Assembly (NCBI RefSeq): GCF_001905845.1
Contig: NZ_LIVZ01000007.1
Span: 666,708-730,707, forward strand
Origin: Streptomyces sp. TSRI0107
GTDB lineage: Bacteria > Actinomycetota > Actinomycetes > Streptomycetales > Streptomycetaceae
Reading direction: 5' to 3'
Length of the DNA: 64,000 nucleotides
The position numbers and the translations under genes are program-made. The notes under the pieces were generated by a model. It did no database searches. It was not told where the DNA came from and was given only the letters and a program-made list of their open reading frames with translations. This document shows positions 1 to 8,091 of this stretch, piece by piece; position 1 is the first letter of the stretch, and every line of letters begins with the position of its first letter.

Positions 1-528
1 GCGGTGGACGCCGGCCGTGCCGAAGAAGTTCCCGGAGACGTGCACCGCTCCGCGGATCACGATGGCGGTCAGCCAGAGCGCCACCGGGGCGAGCAGCAGT
101 ACGAAGAATCCCGCGCCGCCCGCGAACCGCCACACCAGGACGGTCAGCACGATCGTGCCGACGAAGGCGAGCAGCAGCTTCAGCGAGTTGAGCAGCGGTT
201 CCCGCATCGCCCGGACCGTGCCGCCGCGCCGCCAGACGTAGAGCATCACACCGACCGTCAGCGGGGTGATGAACAGCAGCACGGCGGAGGCGGTGAGCAT
301 GTTCTCCAGCACCTCCTCGAAGGCGAAGCCGCCCTCGACGAAGGTGTAGACGCCGACCGCCGCGACCGTGCCAGCGATCAGCCGTACCCGCTTGAGCTGT
401 TCCACCGCCGGGTCCAGCGAGTCCGGGATCCAGGCCGGGTGGAACAGCGCGCGGGCCAGTTCCTTCGGCCGCAGCAGCGACCGGGGCGTCAGGGTGCCGC
501 CCGTCCAACTCCCCTGTGTTCTTGTCAC
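1..528 (-). CDS. Membrane protein, C-terminus cut by the window edge
   Basis: The reading frame starts at a GTG (526-528) behind a purine-rich GGGGGAGCT and runs off the left edge, giving 176 residues of an incomplete protein. The first ~60 residues are soluble and contain PKELARALFHPAWIPDSLDP. They are followed by at least three hydrophobic stretches: around residues 58-75, a clearer one near 85-103, and a paired segment after residue 120. This pattern suggests a multi-pass integral membrane protein of the YIP1/conserved-hypothetical kind, but I do not recognise a family. It lies just downstream of pgi on the same strand, 112 bp away, so it may be read through from pgi. No catalytic motif is visible; the function is unknown. 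Confidence 0.7.
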   Translation of the reverse strand, partial: MTRTQGSWTGGTLTPRSLLRPKELARALFHPAWIPDSLDPAVEQLKRVRLIAGTVAAVGVYTFVEGGFAFEEVLENMLTASAVLLFITPLTVGVMLYVWRRGGTVRAMREPLLNSLKLLLAFVGTIVLTVLVWRFAGGAGFFVLLLAPVALWLTAIVIRGAVHVSGNFFGTAGVHR

Positions 529-640
529 GTTGAGCTCCCCCGAGCGATCGTGTCCATGATCATCGGGGAGTGTACGGGAAGCGGGGGCCCAGGCGCCTCC
601 CGCTTCCCGGGGGCACCTCCGCCCCCACTGGCACCGTCCG

Positions 641-2296
641 TCAGCGCCGGCCGCGCAGCTCCCGGTACCGGGCGACCAGCGCCTCGGTGGACGTGTCCAG
701 GCCGGGCACGTCGGCGCCTTCGGTGAGCGCGGGCTCGACGCGCTTGGCGAGGACCTTGCCGAGCTCCACGCCCCACTGGTCGAAGGAGTCGATGTTCCAG
801 ACTGCGCCCTGGACGAACACCTTGTGCTCGTAGAGGGCGACGAGCTGGCCGAGCACCGACGGGGTCAGCTCCCGGGCAAGGATCGTCGTCGTCGGATGGT
901 TGCCCTTGAACGTCTTGTGCGCCACCAGCTCCTCCGGCACGCCCTCGGCCCGCACCTCCTCGGGCGTCTTGCCGAACGCCAGCGCCTGGGTCTGGGCGAA
1001 GAAGTTGGCCATGAGCAGGTCGTGCTGCGCCTTGAGTTCGTCGCTCAGCTCGGCGACCGGCTCGGCGAAGCCGATGAAGTCGGCGGGGATGAGCTTGGTG
1101 CCCTGGTGGATGAGCTGGTAGTAGGCGTGCTGGCCGTTGGTGCCGGGGGTGCCCCAGACGACCGGGCCGGTCTGCCAGTCGACCTCCTGCCCGTCCCGGT
1201 CCACGTACTTGCCGTTGGACTCCATGTCCAGCTGCTGGAGGTAGGCGGTGAACTTGGACAGGTAGTGGCTGTACGGCAGGACGGCGTGGGACTGGGCGTC
1301 GTGGAAGTTGTTGTACCAGATGCCCAGCAGGCCCAGCAGCAGCGGCGCGTTGGCCTCGGGGGGCGCGGTGCGGAAGTGCTCGTCGACCAGGTGGAAGCCG
1401 TCCAGCATCTCCCGGAAGCGGTCCGGTCCGATGGCGATCATCAGGGACAGGCCGATCGCGGAGTCGTAGGAGTAGCGGCCGCCGACCCAGTCCCAGAACT
1501 CGAACATGTTCGCCGTGTCGATGCCGAAGTCCGCCACCTTCCCGGCGTTGGTGGACAGCGCCACGAAGTGCTTGGCGACGGCCTCCTGACCTACGTTCAG
1601 TCCGCGCAGCAGCCAGTTGCGGGCGGAGGTGGCGTTGGTGACCGTCTCGATGGTGGTGAACGTCTTGGACGCGACGATGAACAGGGTCTCCGCCGGGTCC
1701 AGGTCGCGGACCGCCTCGTGCAGGTCGGCGCCGTCCACGTTGGAGACGAAACGGACCGTCAGATCGCGGTCGGTGTAGCTGCGCAGCACCTCGTAGGCCA
1801 TCGCGGGGCCGAGGTCGGAGCCGCCGATGCCGATGTTGACGACGTTCCGGATGCGCTTGCCGGTGTGGCCGGTCCACTCGCCGGAGCGGACCCGCCCGGC
1901 GAAGTCGGCCATCTTGTCGAGGACGGCGTGGACGGCGGGCACCACGTTCTCGCCGTCGACCTCGATCACCGCCTCGCGCGGGGCCCGCAGCGCGGTGTGC
2001 AGCACGGCCCGGCCCTCGGTGTTGTTGATCTTCTCACCGCGGAACATCGCGTCCCGCAGCCCGAACACGTCCGTCGCGGCGGCCAGCTCGCGCAGCAGCC
2101 GCAGGGTCTCGTCGGTGACGAGGTGCTTGGAGTAGTCGATGTGCAGGTCACCGACCTGGAGCGTGTACCCGCTGCCGCGCTCGGGGCCGGCGGCGAACAG
2201 GTCGCGCAGCCGCACCTCGCCGAGCTCCTCGCGGTGCTTGGCCAGAGCGGTCCACTCGGGGGTCTGGTTGAGCCTCGTACGGCCGTCTGCGTTCAT
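641..2296 (-). CDS. pgi: Glucose-6-phosphate isomerase
   Basis: This cytosolic enzyme interconverts glucose 6-phosphate and fructose 6-phosphate, linking glycolysis with the pentose phosphate route. The protein has 551 residues, the normal length for bacterial Pgi. The phosphosugar-binding signature IGIGGSDLGP is at about residues 155-164, and the second SIS-type motif (VASKTFTTIETVTNA) lies mid-protein. The ATG at 2296 (MNADGRTRLNQTPEW) is preferred over an in-frame upstream ATG at 2359, because the extra residues are low-complexity and unlike the family. A weak AGGCTGAAG precedes the chosen start. Streptomyces often carry two pgi genes; this is the copy near the gap-pgk-tpiA cluster. It follows the MFS gene by 72 bp on the same strand and may be transcribed with it. 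Confidence 0.97.
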   Translation of the reverse strand: MNADGRTRLNQTPEWTALAKHREELGEVRLRDLFAAGPERGSGYTLQVGDLHIDYSKHLVTDETLRLLRELAAATDVFGLRDAMFRGEKINNTEGRAVLHTALRAPREAVIEVDGENVVPAVHAVLDKMADFAGRVRSGEWTGHTGKRIRNVVNIGIGGSDLGPAMAYEVLRSYTDRDLTVRFVSNVDGADLHEAVRDLDPAETLFIVASKTFTTIETVTNATSARNWLLRGLNVGQEAVAKHFVALSTNAGKVADFGIDTANMFEFWDWVGGRYSYDSAIGLSLMIAIGPDRFREMLDGFHLVDEHFRTAPPEANAPLLLGLLGIWYNNFHDAQSHAVLPYSHYLSKFTAYLQQLDMESNGKYVDRDGQEVDWQTGPVVWGTPGTNGQHAYYQLIHQGTKLIPADFIGFAEPVAELSDELKAQHDLLMANFFAQTQALAFGKTPEEVRAEGVPEELVAHKTFKGNHPTTTILARELTPSVLGQLVALYEHKVFVQGAVWNIDSFDQWGVELGKVLAKRVEPALTEGADVPGLDTSTEALVARYRELRGRR

Positions 2297-2368
2297 CTGG
2301 GACTTCAGCCTTCTTCCTTGTCCTGCCTGTACCGGCGACTGCCCCGCTGCCGGTCCCAACCTAGTTGA

Positions 2369-3637
2369 TCAGCGGTTGCCGGGAGCTGTCGTGACGCCGT
2401 CCCTCGGCGCAACAACAGGTACGTCGGGTCGGCGGCCGGGTATCAGGGCGGCGACGGACAGGGCGAAGAAGGCGGCCGCGAGCAGCGCGGGCGTGTTGGC
2501 TCCCCAGGCGCCGGCGACCGCGCCGCCCAGCAGGGCGCCGAGCGGTGCCCCGGCGACCGCCAGGGTCCGGTAGGCGGAGCTGACCCGGCCCAGCATCCCG
2601 GCGGGGCTGCGCTGCTGCATCAGCGTGGTCGTGTTGACGTTCCACACCATGCCCATGAACCCGAACACGGCCAGGGCGCACACCAGGGCGACCGGGCTGC
2701 GCACCGTGCCCATGACGACGAGCGCGCCGATCTGCACGCTCCCGGCGGCGAGCACCGCCCGGACCCGCCCGAGGCGGTCGGCGATCCGGCGGACCGCCGC
2801 TCCCCCGGTCAGGCTGCCCACGGTGTACGCGGTCAGGGCCGCCGCGTATCCCCCGGTGCCCGCGTCCAGCCAGTCGGTCACCAGGACGACCAGGGTGGCG
2901 ATGAGGGCGCCCATGCCGATGTTGCACAGGGCGGTGGCGGCGCACAGCGCCCGCAGCGCCCGGTCCCGGACCAGCGTGCACAGTCCCTCGGCGATCTCCC
3001 GGCGCAGGGTGCTGCCCGCCGGTCTCGGCTCGCGCCGGGGCGGCGCGGTCCGCAGGGAGGCCACCAGCGCGGCGGCCAGCAGGAAGGTGACGGCGTCGGC
3101 CGCGAAGGGGACGGCGGCCCCGGCGGCGAGCAGCAGCGGCACGACGGGGCCGCCGACGAGACCGCCCGCGAGCTGCTGGCCGGTCATCAGGCGGGCGTTG
3201 GCGCCGCCGAGCGCGTCCTTCGCGACGAGGCCGGGCAGCAGGGCGGTGGCGGCGTTGTCGAAAAGGGTCTGCAGGGTGGTGAGGGTGAAGGCCAGTGCGG
3301 TCAGCAGGGCGATCGACGCGTGCCCGAGCGCCACGGCGACCGCGAAGCCCGCGACCAGCAGTCCCCGTACGGCGTCCACGGTCCACATGGCGCGGCGCTG
3401 GTCCACGCGGTCCGCGACGGCTCCGCCGAGCAGTCCGAAGAGCAGCCAGGGCAGCTGGCCGCAGGCGGTGACGGCGGCGATGAGCAGCGGCTCGTCGGTG
3501 AGTGTGACGGCGAGCAGGGGCAGGGCGGCCGTGCGCAGCGCGTCGCCGAAGCTGGACAGCACGGCGGCACTCCACAACCGCCCGAAGCCCCCACGCCACG
3601 CGGGGGCGCTCACGCCCGCCGTCTCGACCGTCGCCAC
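2369..3637 (-). CDS. MFS exporter (EntS-like), probably DNA-damage inducible
   Basis: A 422-residue major facilitator with about twelve hydrophobic segments and the cytoplasmic-loop motif GGAVADRVDQRRAM near residue 70 (the GxxxDRxxRR/K loop 2-3 signature). The overall layout resembles MFS_3/EntS-type drug or siderophore exporters. It starts at GTG 3637 behind a good GAGGGGGAG ribosome binding site. The substrate cannot be read from sequence. Upstream, 3669-3691 on the same strand is a perfect match to TTGTCRGTG-N8-TAnnnT, the LexA-independent DNA-damage promoter of actinobacteria, so this exporter is probably induced along with the repair genes. That is unusual for an MFS gene; one inferred role would be export of a genotoxic compound. 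The next gene downstream is pgi. Confidence 0.88.
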   Translation of the reverse strand: MATVETAGVSAPAWRGGFGRLWSAAVLSSFGDALRTAALPLLAVTLTDEPLLIAAVTACGQLPWLLFGLLGGAVADRVDQRRAMWTVDAVRGLLVAGFAVAVALGHASIALLTALAFTLTTLQTLFDNAATALLPGLVAKDALGGANARLMTGQQLAGGLVGGPVVPLLLAAGAAVPFAADAVTFLLAAALVASLRTAPPRREPRPAGSTLRREIAEGLCTLVRDRALRALCAATALCNIGMGALIATLVVLVTDWLDAGTGGYAAALTAYTVGSLTGGAAVRRIADRLGRVRAVLAAGSVQIGALVVMGTVRSPVALVCALAVFGFMGMVWNVNTTTLMQQRSPAGMLGRVSSAYRTLAVAGAPLGALLGGAVAGAWGANTPALLAAAFFALSVAALIPGRRPDVPVVAPRDGVTTAPGNR

Positions 3638-3668
3638 GACTCCCCCTCACGATGCGCCCGATGCACAC

Positions 3669-3691
3669 ACCGTAGAGGGCACCACTGACAA
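3669..3691 (-). promoter_or_regulatory. PafBC/RecA-NDp type DNA-damage promoter of the MFS gene
   Basis: On the minus strand TTGTCAGTG (3691 to 3683) is followed by exactly 8 bases and then TACGGT (3674 to 3669). This fits the published consensus TTGTCRGTG-N8-TAnnnT at every position. The start codon at 3637 is about 31 bases beyond the -10 box, which leaves room for a short leader with the GAGGGGGAG site. Confidence 0.75.
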
Positions 3692-3773
3692 CGGGTCCGC
3701 GAGCGGTGGCCGGCCGCGGGGGCCGGGACGGCTCCGGCCGGGCACCTGTCGGTACCCGGCCGGTCGTCAAGTC

Positions 3774-4109
3774 CTAGATCTCGCCCCGCAGTTTGGCCAG
3801 CGCCTCCGCGAGGATCGCCTCGCCGTCCGCGTCGCTGCGCCGCTCCCGGACGTACGCGAGGTGCGTCTTGTAGGGCTCGGTGCGCGGCGGTGCCGGCGGG
3901 TTGTCCCGGTCCTGTCCGGCCGGGAAGCCACAACGCGGGCAGTCCCAGGTGTCGGGAACCTGCGCGTCACTGGCGAAGCTCGGCTGCGTCTCGTGTCCGT
4001 TGGAGCACCAGAAGGAGATGCGCAGACGCGGCGCGGACTCGCCCCGCTCGGCCTCACCCATCGGCCCCGCCCCGACCCGGCTTCCTCGGATCGCGTTGCC
4101 ACTTGCCAC
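3774..4109 (-). CDS. RbpA-family RNA polymerase-binding protein
   Basis: A 111-residue protein with the RbpA zinc site, written C-x3-H (CSNGH, about residue 34) and C-x2-C (CPRCG, about residue 56). It also has the N-terminal GNAIRGSRVG and the C-terminal helix with RTEPYKTHLAYVRERRS and EAILAEALAKLRGEI. RbpA binds the beta and beta-prime subunits and group 1/2 sigma factors and stabilises the open complex. The classic Streptomyces RbpA, as I recall it, has THWDMLxERR where this has THLAYVRERR, so this may be the second paralogue rather than RbpA itself. It stands alone between the MFS gene and secG. Confidence 0.85.
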   Translation of the reverse strand: MASGNAIRGSRVGAGPMGEAERGESAPRLRISFWCSNGHETQPSFASDAQVPDTWDCPRCGFPAGQDRDNPPAPPRTEPYKTHLAYVRERRSDADGEAILAEALAKLRGEI

Positions 4110-4349
4110 GGTCGTAACTCCCTGCGTGATGGTGCCGCGAAGCGCGTCGGCGTTTCGCTTCGCTGCGAGCGCCCCAGTCTACGTAAGGCCCAACGCGCGT
4201 CCAGTGATTGGAGTTACAAGGCCCCACACCCTAGACGCAAGCCCCATGATAGGCCGCGCTCCGGGGCGCGTACCGAACATGGGGCGTTACGTGCGGAATC
4301 GTGCTGACGTGCGGAGTGTCAGCGGTCGCGTGTCGGCGGTTGCCGGAGC

Positions 4350-4583
4350 TCAGCCGACCTTCATCAGGATGCCGAGCACGACGATGCTCGCGAACCACAG
4401 CAGACCGACCACGACGGTGATGCGGTCGAGGTTGCGCTCGGCGACCGAGGAGCCGCCGACGGAGGACTGCATGCCGCCACCGAACATGTCGGAGAGGCCG
4501 CCGCCCTTCCCCTTGTGCATCAGCACCAGCAGCATCAGCAGCAGGCTGAAGACGATCAGGGCGATCGAGAACCCCATAACCAC
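4350..4583 (-). CDS. secG: Preprotein translocase subunit SecG
   Basis: A 77-residue membrane protein with two transmembrane segments: GFSIALIVFSLLLMLLVLM at the N-terminus, and a second near VVVGLLWFASIVVLGILM at the C-terminus. They are separated by the conserved cytosolic loop HKGKGGGLSDMFGG. SecG associates with SecY/SecE and assists SecA-driven export. I chose GTG 4583 because GAGGAAG lies 11 bases before it; ATG 4577, two codons later, is possible but its spacing is poorer. It follows tpiA by 110 bp and closes the gap-pgk-tpiA-secG series, as in other streptomycetes. A strong palindromic terminator separates it from tpiA, so part of its expression must come from read-through or its own promoter. 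Confidence 0.95.
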   Translation of the reverse strand: MVMGFSIALIVFSLLLMLLVLMHKGKGGGLSDMFGGGMQSSVGGSSVAERNLDRITVVVGLLWFASIVVLGILMKVG

Positions 4584-4618
4584 GGCTGGACCAACTTCCT
4601 CGGCTTCGGATGGACGAC

Positions 4619-4648
4619 GGGGGCATGGTGGTCGACCACCATGCCCCC
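4619..4648 (-). terminator. Perfect 30-bp palindrome after tpiA
   Basis: The 30 bases are perfectly self-complementary, with arms GGGGGCATGGTGGTC and its complement around the centre TCGA. It lies 46 bases past the tpiA stop and 36 bases before secG. The position fits an attenuating hairpin between tpiA and secG. There is no U-run, which is normal in Streptomyces. Confidence 0.75.
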
Positions 4649-4693
4649 GCAAGGGTACGACGGAACGCCGCTACCGCATACTCACTGATCGGC

Positions 4694-5470
4694 TCACTGG
4701 TCGCGGAAGCGCACGATCTTGACGAACTCGTCGGCGTCCAGGGACGCGCCGCCGACCAGGGCGCCGTCGATGTCGGCCTGCGCCATGATCTCGGCGACGT
4801 TGCCGGACTTCACGGAGCCGCCGTACTGGATGCGGACCTTGTCGGCCACGTCCTGCGAGTACAGCTCGGCGACCTTGCCGCGGATGGCCGCGCAGACCTC
4901 CTGGGCGTCCTCGGCGCCGCAGACCTTGCCGGTGCCGATGGCCCAGACGGGCTCGTAGGCGATCACGATGGTCTCGGCCTGCTCGGCCGGGAGGTCCTTC
5001 AGACCGCCCTCGACCTGGGCCAGGGTGTGCGGGACGGCGTTGCCGGCCTCACGGACGTCCAGCTCCTCGCCGACGCACATGATCGGGGTCAGGCCGTGCT
5101 TGTAGGCGGCCTTGACCTTGGCGTTGACGATCTCGTCGGTCTCGTTGTGGTACTGGCGGCGCTCGGAGTGGCCGATCGCCACGTACGTGCACTTCAGCTT
5201 GGCCAGCATCGGGCCGGAGATCTCGCCGGTGTAGGCGCCGGAGTCGTGCGCCGAGATGTCCTGGGCGCCGTACTTGATCTTCAGCTTGTCGCCGTCGACC
5301 AGGGTCTGCACGGAGCGCAGGTCGGTGAAGGGCGGCAGGACGGCGACCTCGACGGCGTCGTAGTCCTTGTCGGCGAGGGCGAAGGCGAGCTTCTGGACGT
5401 GGGCGATGGCCTCCAGGTGGTTGAGGTTCATCTTCCAGTTGCCCGCCATCAGCGGCGTGCGGGTGCTCAT
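4694..5470 (-). CDS. tpiA: Triose-phosphate isomerase
   Basis: This enzyme interconverts dihydroxyacetone phosphate and glyceraldehyde 3-phosphate. At 258 residues it is full length. The substrate lysine is in AGNWKMN (residues 9-15), the catalytic histidine is His101 in AIGHSERRQ, and the catalytic glutamate is Glu173 in AYEPVWAIGTGKV. The phosphate-binding loop YGGSVKSGN is near the C-terminus, followed by GALVGGASLD. The start lies only 5 bases past the pgk stop, so the two are certainly co-transcribed. A strong hairpin lies downstream before secG. Confidence 0.98.
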   Translation of the reverse strand: MSTRTPLMAGNWKMNLNHLEAIAHVQKLAFALADKDYDAVEVAVLPPFTDLRSVQTLVDGDKLKIKYGAQDISAHDSGAYTGEISGPMLAKLKCTYVAIGHSERRQYHNETDEIVNAKVKAAYKHGLTPIMCVGEELDVREAGNAVPHTLAQVEGGLKDLPAEQAETIVIAYEPVWAIGTGKVCGAEDAQEVCAAIRGKVAELYSQDVADKVRIQYGGSVKSGNVAEIMAQADIDGALVGGASLDADEFVKIVRFRDQ

Positions 5471-5475
5471 TGAGG

Positions 5476-6687
5476 TCAGTCCTCCAGTGCGGCGAGGCCG
5501 GGGAGCGTCTTGCCCTCGAGGTATTCGAGGGAGGCGCCGCCACCGGTCGAGATGTGGCCGAATGCGTTCTCGTCGAAGCCCAGGGTGCGGACGGCCGCGG
5601 CGGAGTCGCCGCCGCCGACCACGGTGAAGCCCTGGGAGTCGACGAGGGCCTGGGCGACCGCCTTGGTGCCCTCGGCGTAGTCGGGGTGCTCGAAGACGCC
5701 CATCGGGCCGTTCCAGAAGACGGTGGCCGCGTCGGCGAGCTTCGAGGCGTACAGCTTGCGGGTCTCCGGACCGATGTCCAGCCCCTCCTGGTCGGCGGGG
5801 ATGGCGTCCGCGGCGACGGTGGTGGGGTTGGCCGGGGCCTTGGTCTTCAGGTCCGGGAACTCGGCGGAGACCAGCACGTCCACCGGCAGGACCAGCTCGA
5901 CGCCGTTCTTCTCGGCGCGCTCCATGTACTCGGTGACGGCCGGGACCTGGTCCTCCTGGAGGAGGGAGATGCCGACCTCGTAGCCCTTGGCCTTGAGGAA
6001 GGTGTAGGCCATGCCGCCGCCGATGAGCAGGCGGTCGGCCTTGCCGAGGAGCTGGTCGATCACGGCGAGCTTGTCGGAGACCTTGGCGCCGCCGAGGGCG
6101 ACGACGTACGGGCGCTTGACGTCCTCGGTGAGCTTCTTCAGGACGCCGACCTCGGTGGCGATGAGGTGGCCGGCGTAGTGCGGCAGCCTCTTCGGGAGGT
6201 CGAACACCGAGGCGTGCTTGCGGTGCACGGCGCCGAAGCCGTCACCGACGTAGACGTCGGCGAGGGCGGCCAGCCGGTCGGCGAAGCCGGCGCGCTCGGC
6301 GTCGTCCTTGCTGGTCTCACCGGCGTTGAAGCGCAGGTTCTCGATGACGGCGACCTGGCCGTCGGCGAGGCCCGCGACGGTGGACGTGGCGGAGTCGCCG
6401 ACCGTGTCGGTCGCGAAGGCCACGTCGGCGCCGAGGAGTTCGCCGAGCCGGGCCGCGGCGGGGGCGAGCGAGAAGGCGGGGTCCGGGGCGCCCTTGGGGC
6501 GGCCGAGGTGCGAGGCGACGACCACGCGGGCGCCCGCCTCGGCGAGCGCCTTGACGGTGGGCAGGACCGCGCGGATGCGGCCGTCGTCGGTGATGGTGGT
6601 GCCGTCCAGCGGCACGTTGAGGTCGGCGCGGACGAAGACCCGCTTGCCCGCGACCCCGTCGGCGAGGAGTTCGTCGATCGTCTTCAT
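5476..6687 (-). CDS. pgk: Phosphoglycerate kinase
   Basis: This enzyme transfers the acyl phosphate of 1,3-bisphosphoglycerate to ADP. The 403-residue protein has the two-domain layout. The N-terminal substrate site includes RADLNVPLDG (residues 21-30) and SHLGRPKG. The C-terminal nucleotide domain has the GGAKVSDK motif, WNGPMGVFE and GGGDSAAAV. The ATG at 6687 has CAGGGGAC upstream. It lies 190 bp downstream of gap and 5 bp upstream of tpiA. The gap-pgk spacer carries a 15-bp tandem repeat described separately. Confidence 0.98.
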   Translation of the reverse strand: MKTIDELLADGVAGKRVFVRADLNVPLDGTTITDDGRIRAVLPTVKALAEAGARVVVASHLGRPKGAPDPAFSLAPAAARLGELLGADVAFATDTVGDSATSTVAGLADGQVAVIENLRFNAGETSKDDAERAGFADRLAALADVYVGDGFGAVHRKHASVFDLPKRLPHYAGHLIATEVGVLKKLTEDVKRPYVVALGGAKVSDKLAVIDQLLGKADRLLIGGGMAYTFLKAKGYEVGISLLQEDQVPAVTEYMERAEKNGVELVLPVDVLVSAEFPDLKTKAPANPTTVAADAIPADQEGLDIGPETRKLYASKLADAATVFWNGPMGVFEHPDYAEGTKAVAQALVDSQGFTVVGGGDSAAAVRTLGFDENAFGHISTGGGASLEYLEGKTLPGLAALED

Positions 6688-6718
6688 GTTCAGGGGACTC
6701 CTACAGGAGGCTCGTTCT

Positions 6719-6760
6719 GCTCGTGACCGGATGGCTCGTGACCGGATGGCTCGTGACCGA
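6719..6760. repeat. 15-bp tandem repeat between gap and pgk
   Basis: The unit GCTCGTGACCGGATG occurs at 6719-6733 and 6734-6748, followed by a partial third copy from 6749 (GCTCGTGACCGATG). It sits in the pgk 5' leader, 30-70 bases before the start codon. The last part of the spacer (6770-6877) is GC-rich with no hairpin I would trust. Confidence 0.8.
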
Positions 6761-6877
6761 TGACCGGGCCTGATCCTAGAGAGGAGGGCCGGTCGTGACG
6801 CGCGTCAGGGCCCGGGCCGCGCGTCCCTGCGCCTGGCCCGAGCCCTGCTCTCACATCAAAGTTGCTGCTTCAGCCGA

Positions 6878-7885
<1,008 letters not shown>

Positions 7886-8018
7886 GAACCGATCTCCTCG
7901 TTGGTACGCCGGCTCCGTTGTCGCCGGCGAGCTCTATTTGGGATGTCCCCGACCGCCTACGACCCTACCTCTCCGAAGCCCCCGAAGTGACATCGAGACG
8001 GCCCCTACAAGGCACGGC

Positions 8019-8048
8019 GGTCCGTACCCGCCAGTAGGGGTACGGACC
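8019..8048 (-). terminator. Hairpin terminator of the zinc carboxypeptidase gene
   Basis: A perfect 11-bp stem (GGTCCGTACCC at 8019-8029 with its complement at 8038-8048) and an 8-base loop. It lies 43-73 bases past the stop codon at 8092 and separates that gene from the gap promoter region. Confidence 0.75.
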
Positions 8049-8091
8049 GTCTCAAGTGTGGCGGGTGGCGCTCAAGTGCGCCCTGTTGTTT

